Below are positions 15,689 to 25,222 of a DNA stretch of 64,000 nucleotides, piece by piece. Each line of letters opens with the position of its first letter. Positions within the stretch are counted from its first letter, which is position 1. This stretch comes from Streptomyces fuscichromogenes. Its GTDB lineage: Bacteria; Actinomycetota; Actinomycetes; Streptomycetales; Streptomycetaceae. The stretch is taken from NCBI RefSeq assembly GCF_014645815.1, contig NZ_BMML01000004.1, positions 310,001-374,000 of the forward strand, given 5' to 3'. The notes beneath the pieces are model-generated. The model ran no database searches. It saw only the letters and a program-made list of their open reading frames with translations, and was not told where the DNA came from. The position numbers and the translations under genes were made by a program.

Positions 15689-17218
15689 TCAGATGTCGCG
15701 GAAGATCTCGATCTGCGCCCCGATCGTGTTGAGGCGTTCGGCGAGGTCCTCGTAGCCGCGGTTGATGACGTACACGTTGCGCAGGACCGACGTGCCCTCG
15801 GCCGCCATCATCGCCAGCAGGACGACGACCGCGGGGCGCAGGGCCGGCGGGCACATCATCTCGGCGGCGCGCCAGCGGGTCGGGCCCTCCACCAGGACCC
15901 GGTGCGGGTCGAGGAGCTGGAGGCGGCCGCCGAGGCGGTTCAGGTCGGTGAGGTAGATCGCGCGGTTGTCGTAGACCCAGTCGTGGATCAGGGTCTTGCC
16001 CTGCGCGACGGCCGCGATCGCGGCGAAGAAGGGGACGTTGTCGATGTTCAGGCCGGGGAAGGGCATGGGGTGGATCTTGTCGATCGGCGCCTCCAGTTTG
16101 GAGGGGCGGACCGTGAGGTCGATCAGGCGGGTACGGCCGTTGTCCGCGGAGTACTCCGGGCTGCGGTCGTGGTCGAGGCCCATCTCCTCCAGGACCGCGA
16201 GCTCGATCTCCAGGAACTCGATGGGGACGCGACGGACCGTCAGCTCCGACTCGGTGACGACGGCCGCGGCCAGCAGGCTCATCGCCTCCACCGGGTCCTC
16301 GGAAGGCGAGTAGTCCACGTCCACGTCGATGGTCGGGACGCCGTGCACGGTCAGGGTCGTGGTGCCGATGCCCTCCACCCTGACGCCGAGCGCCTCCAGG
16401 AAGAAGCAGAGGTCCTGGACCATGTAGTTGGAGGAGGCGTTGCGGATGACGGTGACGCCGTCGTGGCGGGCCGCGGCCAGCAGCGCGTTCTCGGTCACCG
16501 TGTCGCCGCGCTCGGTCAGCACGATCGGGCGGTCGGGGCGGATCGCGCGGTCGACCTGCGCGTGGTACTGCCCCTCGGTCGCCGCGATGTCCAGGCCGAA
16601 CCGGCGCAGCGCGATCATGTGCGGCTCGATGGTCCGCGTGCCCAGGTCGCAGCCGCCGGCGTACGGCAGCTTGAAGTGGTCCATGCGGTGCAGCAGCGGA
16701 CCGAAGAACATGATGATCGAGCGGGTGCGTACGGCGGCCTCGGCGTCGATCGACGCCATGTCGAGGTCGGCGGGCGGCACCAGCTCCAGGTCGACCCCGT
16801 CGTTGATCCAGCGGGTGCGCACGCCGATGGAGTTGAGCACCTCCAGCAGGCGGTACACCTCCTCGATCCGGGCCACCCGGCGCAGCACCGTGCGCCCCTT
16901 GTTGAGCAGCGAGGCGCACAGCAGGGCCACGCACGCGTTCTTGCTGGTCTTCACGTCGATCGCGCCGGACAGCCGGCGGCCGCCCACCACCCGCAGATGC
17001 ATCGGGCCCGCGTAGCCCAGTGAGACGATCTCGCTGTCCAGGGCTTCACCGATTCGAGCGATCATCTCAAGACTGATGTTTTGGTTGCCGCGCTCGATGC
17101 GGTTGACAGCGCTCTGACTGGTGCCGAGCGCCTCCGCGAGCTGGGTCTGTGTCCAGCCACGGTGTTGCCGGGCATCACGGATGAGCTTGCCGATGCGTAC
17201 GAGGTAGTCGTCTGCCAT
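15689..17218 (-). CDS. murA: HTH-fused UDP-N-acetylglucosamine 1-carboxyvinyltransferase (MurA paralogue)
   Basis: This 509-residue protein has an N-terminal XRE helix-turn-helix (residues 6-65, WTQTQLAEALGTSQSAVNR) joined to a MurA/EPSP-synthase-like domain. MurA features: DVKTSKNACVALL (Lys93, Asn94, the KN pair that binds substrate), YAGGCDLGTRTIEPH with catalytic-loop Cys190, and PFPGLNIDNVPFFAA. MurA adds enolpyruvate from PEP to UDP-GlcNAc, the first committed step of peptidoglycan synthesis. The HTH suggests that this paralogue also acts as a transcription factor. I recall the same fused gene beside aconitase in Streptomyces coelicolor. A perfect palindrome ATCTCAGATATGAGAT lies 13 bases upstream of the start, so autoregulation is likely. 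Essential MurA activity is presumably supplied by another copy. Confidence 0.9.
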   Translation of the reverse strand: MADDYLVRIGKLIRDARQHRGWTQTQLAEALGTSQSAVNRIERGNQNISLEMIARIGEALDSEIVSLGYAGPMHLRVVGGRRLSGAIDVKTSKNACVALLCASLLNKGRTVLRRVARIEEVYRLLEVLNSIGVRTRWINDGVDLELVPPADLDMASIDAEAAVRTRSIIMFFGPLLHRMDHFKLPYAGGCDLGTRTIEPHMIALRRFGLDIAATEGQYHAQVDRAIRPDRPIVLTERGDTVTENALLAAARHDGVTVIRNASSNYMVQDLCFFLEALGVRVEGIGTTTLTVHGVPTIDVDVDYSPSEDPVEAMSLLAAAVVTESELTVRRVPIEFLEIELAVLEEMGLDHDRSPEYSADNGRTRLIDLTVRPSKLEAPIDKIHPMPFPGLNIDNVPFFAAIAAVAQGKTLIHDWVYDNRAIYLTDLNRLGGRLQLLDPHRVLVEGPTRWRAAEMMCPPALRPAVVVLLAMMAAEGTSVLRNVYVINRGYEDLAERLNTIGAQIEIFRDI

Positions 17219-17230
17219 GAGGCCGAGGTT

Positions 17231-17246
17231 ATCTCAGATATGAGAT
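17231..17246. promoter_or_regulatory. Palindromic operator upstream of the HTH-MurA gene
   Basis: ATCTCAGATATGAGAT is a perfect 16-base palindrome (ATCTC-N6-GAGAT) placed 13 bases before the start codon, where a bound protein would block transcription or translation initiation. The same ATCTC-N6-GAGAT pattern recurs before aconitase at 19269-19284. Confidence 0.65.
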
Positions 17247-17482
17247 GGCGCCCGGTGAGGGGTCCGTTCGGGTGATGCCCTGTCAAGGGGCCTGACCGTT
17301 CGGCCCGTCGACCGCCGTTCCGATTCGCGCAAGGGCGGGGTGAGAGCAGGTCAAAACGGCTTCCAACGTTTGGTCAGGAATTCCGTCGGCCGTTGTCCGG
17401 AGACCTTTCCTCCGTGCGCTGGAGTGGTGCCCGGCGCCCTCCTTCGGCACATGTCATCAGGCTCAAGTCGGAGGTACCTGAA

Positions 17483-17644
17483 ATGCCCCGGACGGCCATG
17501 GGGACGACTCCTTCCGCCGGAACTCCGGAAGCCCCGAAGATCACCCTGCTCGGATCCATCGACGCCGATCAGGGAACGCCCGAGATGATGCCGGAAGGCG
17601 GGAACCCCAAGCCGTTCCTCGCGATCATCTACAACGGAATCTGA
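17483..17644 (+). CDS. Candidate RiPP precursor peptide
   Basis: This 53-residue peptide starts MPRTAMGTTPSAGTPEAPKI, has a leader-like middle (TLLGSIDADQGTPEMMPEGG) and ends NPKPFLAIIYNGI. A strong GGAGG box lies eight bases before the ATG. An acidic, hydrophobic leader with a short aromatic/hydrophobic tail, lying two small genes upstream of a PqqD-like recognition protein, is what a ribosomally made, modified peptide precursor would look like. A Gly-Gly pair at 39-40 is a possible leader cleavage point. I do not recognise a family; the assignment is by size, context and composition. Confidence 0.5.
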   Translation: MPRTAMGTTPSAGTPEAPKITLLGSIDADQGTPEMMPEGGNPKPFLAIIYNGI

Positions 17645-17749
17645 TTCACGGACCGTTGTGGCCGAGCTGTCGCCGGTGCCCGTTCGAAGGGCGCCGACGG
17701 CGGCCGCCGGGAATTCCCGCACTCTCACCGCACACAGTGGGGACCGCAT

Positions 17750-17953
17750 ATGTCTCGAATGATTCGGGTGGCGGAAGGCGTGGCGAGCGACGGTGGCGTG
17801 TACGGCCGCTCCCTGAGGATTCCGGACGGGGGACCGGAGCCCGGTGCGGATGCCGGCGGGGGCGTGCGGCGGCAGCCGCCCTCGGTTCTCAAGAGCCGTC
17901 CGGGCGACATTCCGACCTGCCCCTGCCTGGCCGCGCTGGTGCCCGATGCGTGA
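17750..17953 (+). CDS. Small protein of unknown function, overlapping the next gene
   Basis: This 67-residue ORF starts MSRMIRVAEGVASDGGVYGR, is rich in Gly, Pro and Arg and ends DIPTCPCLAALVPDA. Its stop overlaps the ATG of the next gene by eight bases (ATGCGTGA), which argues for coupled translation. Two readings are possible: a genuine small protein (even a second precursor, given the CPC motif near its end), or the N-terminus of the following protein separated by a one-base frameshift, since RPGDIPTCPCLAALVPDA reads smoothly into RDGMLAGLGVVF. Confidence 0.45.
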   Translation: MSRMIRVAEGVASDGGVYGRSLRIPDGGPEPGADAGGGVRRQPPSVLKSRPGDIPTCPCLAALVPDA

Positions 17954-18889
17954 CGGGATGCTGGCCGGCCTGGGCGTGGTCTTCACAGGCCAGGAGGCCA
18001 CTGTCCGGACCGACGAGCCGGGGCTCGCGAACTGGCTGACGGTGCAGGGGGTGCCGGCGTCGATGTTCGAGGGCGTGCTGAGCGGCCGGGAGCCCGCGCC
18101 GTCGCGAGCGGTCGCGGTACCGCTCGACCATGGCCGGCTGCCGTCCCGGCGGGTGCTGCGCGACATCTTTTCCAGGTCCAGTGTGCTGTGGATTCCACTG
18201 GCCTCCTTATCCACCGATCCACAGGTCTCCAGATACGGTCTGGAAAAGTTCTCGGAGATCGACATCCGGGGGTGTGTGGCGGCGAACCGCCGGATCATCT
18301 CCCAACTTCGCCTGGCCCGCGCAGAAGTGCACATGACCGGCCCCGGAACGGATCTCACCATCCGCCTCCCGGAACAACTCCGGCTCTCCAGCCGAACCCG
18401 TCCGGAACTTCTCCCGGACGAGCACTCCACCATCGGGAACTACTTCGAGGTGGCCATGTCGCCGACCGATCCGGCCGGCCGTGTCGACACCGATCTCACG
18501 GTTTCCGGAAAGCTGCGGACAGATTCCGTACTCGTCGCCAGACACCGTGAATTGACAGGTGCCCGTGCCGGTAGGTTCGGGGCCGCCGCGGAATTGGCCG
18601 AGAAGATGCGGAAATGCTGTCCGCTGTATGCGTGGATCCGGGGCAACCGGTTCGTGGACGGTTTCGGGCCCTTCACCGCCGGCATCCACGCGGCGAGCGG
18701 CCCCGAGTACCGGGGCGCGGTCACCGAGGTCGCCGTCGGCACCGGCGTCCTGTCCGCCGACCGGGTGGACTGGAGCCTGAACTGCCTGCTCAACGAGGGT
18801 GCCGCGGGCGTCCGTCTGGGGTGGGCAACGGTCTGACCGGTATGCGCTTCGACTTCGTCTCGCGGGAGGCCCGGCTTGACCCGAACTGA
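17946..18889 (+). CDS. Enzyme-like protein of the RiPP-like locus, with a probable C-terminal frameshift
   Basis: The uninterrupted frame starts MRDGMLAGLGVVFTGQEATV and stops at 18836 after GVRLGWATV (296 residues). Shifting one frame at the G-run near 18823 gives GNGLTGMRFDFVSREARLDP to a stop at 18889, which continues the protein plausibly and overlaps the PqqD-like start. The body contains HMTGPGTDLTIRLPEQL, FEVAMSPTDPAGRVDTDLTV and NEGAAGVRLG. The order of glycine-rich turns weakly recalls the M29 aminopeptidase/NicX-like fold, but I cannot identify metal ligands with confidence. A peptidase or peptide-binding role in maturing the upstream peptide is possible. The frameshift may be a sequencing error, a mutation or, less likely, programmed. 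Confidence 0.45.
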
Positions 18890-19169
18890 CATGTTTTCCG
18901 ACACGCCGACGATCCGCCGTGTGGGTTCACTGCGCCTCCGTCCGGAGCCGGACGGCGGCGCCCGGGTGGTCGATGACAGCACCTTCGCCGCCGCCCAGGT
19001 GAACCAGGCCGCCCGCATCCTCCTGGAGGCGCCGCGCGAACCGTGCGCCGAACGGGACCTGGTGACCCCCCTCGCCTCCGCCGCCGGCTGCTCCCCGGCG
19101 GAGGCCGCCGCCCCGGTGGCCCGCCTCCTGGCCGACCTCGCCGCCCACGGCTGGGTCGAGAGCTCCTGA
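18876..19169 (+). CDS. PqqD-like peptide chaperone (RiPP recognition element)
   Basis: This 97-residue protein starts at TTG 18876, supported by GGGAGG six bases upstream; the ATG at 18891 has no such box. The layout RRVGSLRLRPEPDGGARVVD (three-strand sheet), FAAAQVNQAARILLEAPREP (helix) and EAAAPVARLLADLAAHGWVE (winged helix) is that of PqqD/RRE domains, which bind leader peptides and present them to modifying enzymes. No radical SAM, YcaO or cyclase gene is nearby in the window. It is the last gene of the small locus inserted between HTH-MurA and aconitase. Confidence 0.7.
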   Translation: MTRTDMFSDTPTIRRVGSLRLRPEPDGGARVVDDSTFAAAQVNQAARILLEAPREPCAERDLVTPLASAAGCSPAEAAAPVARLLADLAAHGWVESS

Positions 19170-19267
19170 ATCCCCGCCCCGCGGGCGACGCCGCCATCGT
19201 CGTGCGGCGTCCGGTGCGCACAAACAGCGGGTCCGGGCATGACCAACCCGCGGCCGTGTACTAGAGT

Positions 19268-19285
19268 TATCTCGACATCGAGATA
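19268..19285. promoter_or_regulatory. Palindromic operator upstream of aconitase
   Basis: TATCTCGACATCGAGATA is an 18-base inverted repeat (arms TATCTCGA and TCGAGATA) about 130 bases before the aconitase start. It contains the ATCTC-N6-GAGAT core also found before the HTH-MurA gene. Confidence 0.65.
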
Positions 19286-19294
19286 TCTGCCTAA

Positions 19295-22129
<2,835 letters not shown>

Positions 22130-22201
22130 GCTGATCGGCTCGGACACCAGAGGATCTGGTCGCTGACTCGCTGCTACCGGCGGTCACACCAGAGTCTCGC
22201 A

Positions 22202-22239
22202 CAAGCGCCCCGCCAGGCTTCGGCCCGGCGGGGCGCTTG
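22202..22239 (+). terminator. Terminator hairpin after aconitase
   Basis: CAAGCGCCCCGCC (22202-22214) and GGCGGGGCGCTTG (22227-22239) pair perfectly over 13 bases, and the loop itself contains GGC-TTCG-GCC. This is a very stable intrinsic-type terminator without a long U-run, as is usual in Streptomyces. Confidence 0.85.
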
Positions 22240-22295
22240 CCGTTTCATGCTGATCGAGTAGTGGCCGGTACGTGTCACCTCTTGACCCTCCTGGA

Positions 22296-22309
22296 TGTTA
22301 GCGCTCACA
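22296..22309. promoter_or_regulatory. LacI-type operator 1 of the carbohydrate locus
   Basis: TGTTAGCGCTCACA; its reverse complement is TGTGAGCGCTAACA. It lies just after a TTGACC hexamer (22282-22287) upstream of the decayed ABC gene, and its core matches the sites at 22440 and 25146. Confidence 0.7.
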
Positions 22310-22439
22310 CTCTCATTCGCACGTGCCGCCGCATCACCCCGCAGCAGCATCTTGAGCCGTTTCCACCAGTTTCAGCTCATGTGAACTCCCTCGCCCTCGC
22401 TCTAGTGCATTCGATTGAGCCGCTTCTCCGGAGCGTAGA

Positions 22440-22453
22440 TGTGATCGCTAACC
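22440..22453. promoter_or_regulatory. LacI-type operator 2 of the carbohydrate locus
   Basis: TGTGATCGCTAACC matches TGTGAGCGCTAACA at 12 of 14 positions. It lies directly before the N-terminal reading of the ABC permease remnant. Together with the site 144 bases upstream it could allow looping by a LacI-type repressor. Confidence 0.55.
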
Positions 22454-22454
22454 G

Positions 22455-23848
22455 TTGTCGTATCGAGACCGGCAGCCGACCGTGGCTCCTCCGAGGCCGC
22501 TCCCTCCCCGGCCGGCGACGGCGCGCGGCGCCGGAGGCGGAGCCGCATCCGTACGACCGTCGAGGCGTACGTCCTGCTCGCGCCGAGCCTGGCCGGGTTC
22601 CTGCTCCTCCTCCTCACCCCGATCGTCGGGGTCGTGGTGATCAGCTTCTTCGACTGGAACCTGATGGGGTCGCCGCGCTTCGTCGGGCTGGCCAACCACC
22701 GCGAGATGACGGGCGACAGCGAGGTGTGGCGCTCGGTGCGCAACACCCTCTACCACGTCGTGCTGAACATCCCGGCGCAGACCGTGCCGGCCCTGCTGCT
22801 CGCCCTCGCGATGAACCGCCGGCTCAAGGGCGGCAAGGTCTTCCGCGTGCTGTTCGTGCTGCCGTGGATGGCCATGCCGGTCGCCCTGGGCATCGTGTGG
22901 AGCTGGGCGTTCGACCCGCAGCACGGCGTGATCAACCCGTTCCTGTCGCTGTTCGGCGTGGACGGCCCGGCCTGGCTGTCGTCCACGACCTGGGCGATGC
23001 CGGTGATGGCCTCCGTGAACATCTGGCAGTACACCGGCTACGCGATGCTCTTCCTGCTGGCCGCGCCCGACGTCTTCTGGGACCACGTCGCGTACTTCCC
23101 GCAGTTCGCCCAGCAGGGTGTGCGCACCGACCTGACGCCGTACATCAAGGGCGACAGGCTGGACACGTCGATCTACGACACCAAGTTGCTGGCGGGCTGG
23201 CAGCAGGACGGCAAGCAGTACGGTCTGCCGAAGGACTGGGACACCATCGCCCGGATCTACAACAGGACCATGCTGAAGACGGCCGGGCTGACCCAGGACC
23301 AGCTCGGCGGCACGTCCTGGAACACCGGCGACGGCGGCACCTTCGTCAAGGCGCTGCAGAAGCTGACGATCGACGCCAACGGCAAGCACCCGAACGAGGC
23401 CGGCTTCGACGCCAAGCACGTCAAGCAGTACGGCCTCGCCCTGTCCTCGCCCAACGGCCAGACCGACCGGTGGGACGCGGCCACGCCCCCCAACGGGGCC
23501 GCCCCGCCGCAGGTCATGGCCCGCAGGCAGGCGGCCGTCGTGTGGGACGGCAGCTGGGACCTCAACGCCTACCAGTCCTCGATGATGGGCGACTTCGGAG
23601 TGGCCGAGCTGCCCGGTGGCCCGGTCGGCAAGGGCACGGTGTACAACGGGCTCAGCAATGCCCTGTACGCCGGCAGCAAGCACCCGAAGGAGGCCGGGGG
23701 CACCACGATCGGCTACCCGCTGACCACCTCGTCCGCGACCTATAACGTCAAGGTCCAGGACGCCTTCAACCAGGTCTGGCTCGGACAGCAGTCGCCCCGG
23801 AAGGCGGCCGACTCCGTGAACGAGGAGTCCAACGCGGCGATCAAGTAG
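22455..23848 (+). pseudogene. Fused remnant of a sugar ABC permease (MalF-like) and a sugar-binding protein
   Basis: A start-like reading LSYRDRQPTVAPPRPLPPRP lies in a different frame from the following membrane segments, so a frameshift is implied. The main frame encodes the first part of a MalF-type permease (AYVLLAPSLAGFLLLLLTPI, then FDWNLMGSPRFVG and FVLPWMAMPVALGIVWSWAF). At about 23065 (LFLLA/APDVFW) it passes in frame into the body of a family 1 sugar-binding protein (YGLPKDWDTIARIYNRTM, VVWDGSWDLNAYQSS, NGLSNALYAGSKHP). Compared with that family, blocks also seem to be missing after TDRWDA and after AGSKHPKEA. Neither a complete permease nor a secreted binding protein can be made. 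A deletion joining two genes of one operon is the simplest explanation. A LacI regulator gene follows 56 bases later. Confidence 0.75.
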
Positions 23849-23904
23849 CCCGCACCCTCTGACCGCCGCCCGCACGTCCCACCGTCCGCCAGGAGTTCAT
23901 CACC

Positions 23905-24984
23905 ATGCAGAAGCCGGCCCCGGACCGTTCCGACCAGGAACCCTCCGAGCAGAGTGCCGACCGGCACCGTTCGGCCAGCATCTTCGACGTGGCCAAGGCG
24001 GCCGGGGTCTCCCACCAGACCGTCTCCCGGGTGGTCAACGGTCGCCCGAGGGTGAGCAAGGCCACCCGGGAGAAGGTGCTGGATGCCATCGACGAACTGG
24101 GCTACAAGCCCAACCGGCTCGCCCGGGCGCTGGCCGGGGGAGTGGTGCGCTCGGTGACGGTACTCACCTCGGACACCACCCTGTACGGGGCGTCCCTGGC
24201 GCTGCGGGGCATCGAGGAGGCGGCGCGGGCGGCCGACTTCGCGGTCGCGATCAGCGTCCTGGACGAGGACGCCCCGTTGACGCCGGACGACGTGGCGAGC
24301 AGGTTCGCCAGGCCGGGGGAGCCGGTCCTGGTCATCGCCTTCAACGCGCCCGGCGAGCGCGCCTGGCGCGCCCTGCCCGCGGAGTACCCGGCGGCCGCCA
24401 TGGTGGAGCGTCCGCAGGAGGAGCCGACCGGCAGCCGGCCCGAGGCGTGGCTGGACGACCGCATGGCGGCGGCACAGGCCACGCGGTACCTGCTCAGCCT
24501 GGGTCATCGCACCGTCCACCACATGGCGATCCCGTCCTCCACGACCAGGGTCGGCCAGCGCACCGAGGGCTGGCGGGACGCCCTGGTGGCTGCCGGAAGG
24601 CCCGTCCCCGCACCGCTCGAAGGCGGCTGGAGCCCGCGATCCGGGTACCTGGCCGCCCGCGCCCTGGTCGCCGATCCGCAGGTCACCGCGGTGCTCTGCG
24701 GCAACGACGAACTGGCGCTGGGCGTGTTGCGCGCGGCACGGGAAGCAGGGCGGGACGTGCCGGGCGACCTGAGCGTGGTCGGCTTCGACGACGCTCTCTA
24801 CGCGGGGTACACCCACCCGGCGCTGACCACCGTACGGCTGGACTTCGAGGGGCTCGGACGCGGCGCGTTCGGCATGCTGCACCGGCTGCTCGATCCGGAG
24901 AACGCCCCGGCGCCGCCGCTGTGGGCGGAGCCCGAGCTGATCGTCCGCGAGAGCACCGGAGTGGCACCGCACCGTTCCCACTGA
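23905..24984 (+). CDS. LacI-family transcriptional repressor of the carbohydrate locus
   Basis: This 359-residue protein has a LacI helix-turn-helix at 25-75 (ASIFDVAKAAGVSHQTVSRV, VNGRPRVS) with the hinge ELGYKPNRLARALAGG, followed by the sugar-binding core and C-terminal LSVVGFDDALYAGYTHPALT. AGGAG precedes the ATG. It lies between the ABC remnant and the glycoside hydrolase genes. Three near-identical TGTGAGCGNTAACA sites flank it (22296, 22440, 25146), which are its most likely operators. An oligosaccharide released by the downstream hydrolases would be the expected inducer. Confidence 0.88.
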   Translation: MQKPAPDRSDQEPSEQSADRHRSASIFDVAKAAGVSHQTVSRVVNGRPRVSKATREKVLDAIDELGYKPNRLARALAGGVVRSVTVLTSDTTLYGASLALRGIEEAARAADFAVAISVLDEDAPLTPDDVASRFARPGEPVLVIAFNAPGERAWRALPAEYPAAAMVERPQEEPTGSRPEAWLDDRMAAAQATRYLLSLGHRTVHHMAIPSSTTRVGQRTEGWRDALVAAGRPVPAPLEGGWSPRSGYLAARALVADPQVTAVLCGNDELALGVLRAAREAGRDVPGDLSVVGFDDALYAGYTHPALTTVRLDFEGLGRGAFGMLHRLLDPENAPAPPLWAEPELIVRESTGVAPHRSH

Positions 24985-25001
24985 GATCCGCTTGGCGGAT
25001 C
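24985..25001 (+). terminator. Short hairpin after the LacI gene
   Basis: GATCCGC-TTG-GCGGATC is a perfect 7-base stem just after the stop codon. It is a small hairpin and a possible weak terminator. Confidence 0.4.
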
Positions 25002-25145
25002 CTCCCCGCTCGGCCACGCCGGCCCGTCCGCAGGAAATCCCTCTTCCGACCCGACCCGACCCGCCTCGCAGGGCCTTCACCCCGACGGCGCCGAATCCGT
25101 CGCCTGGGGCGTACGAGTGAGCCGCACCGCTCCTTCCGCGGGGGA

Positions 25146-25159
25146 TGTGAGCGATAACA
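25146..25159. promoter_or_regulatory. LacI-type operator 3, before the glycoside hydrolase gene
   Basis: TGTGAGCGATAACA differs from the complement of operator 1 (TGTGAGCGCTAACA) at one base. It lies 64 bases before the hydrolase ATG, so the hydrolase/alpha-galactosidase unit is probably controlled by the LacI protein at 23905. Confidence 0.7.
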
Positions 25160-25222
25160 TCTCGCGCCCGGCCCTACCATCCGACCTCCCGCAGCGTGGC
25201 GGGAGGGGAAAGCCAGGTCTCC

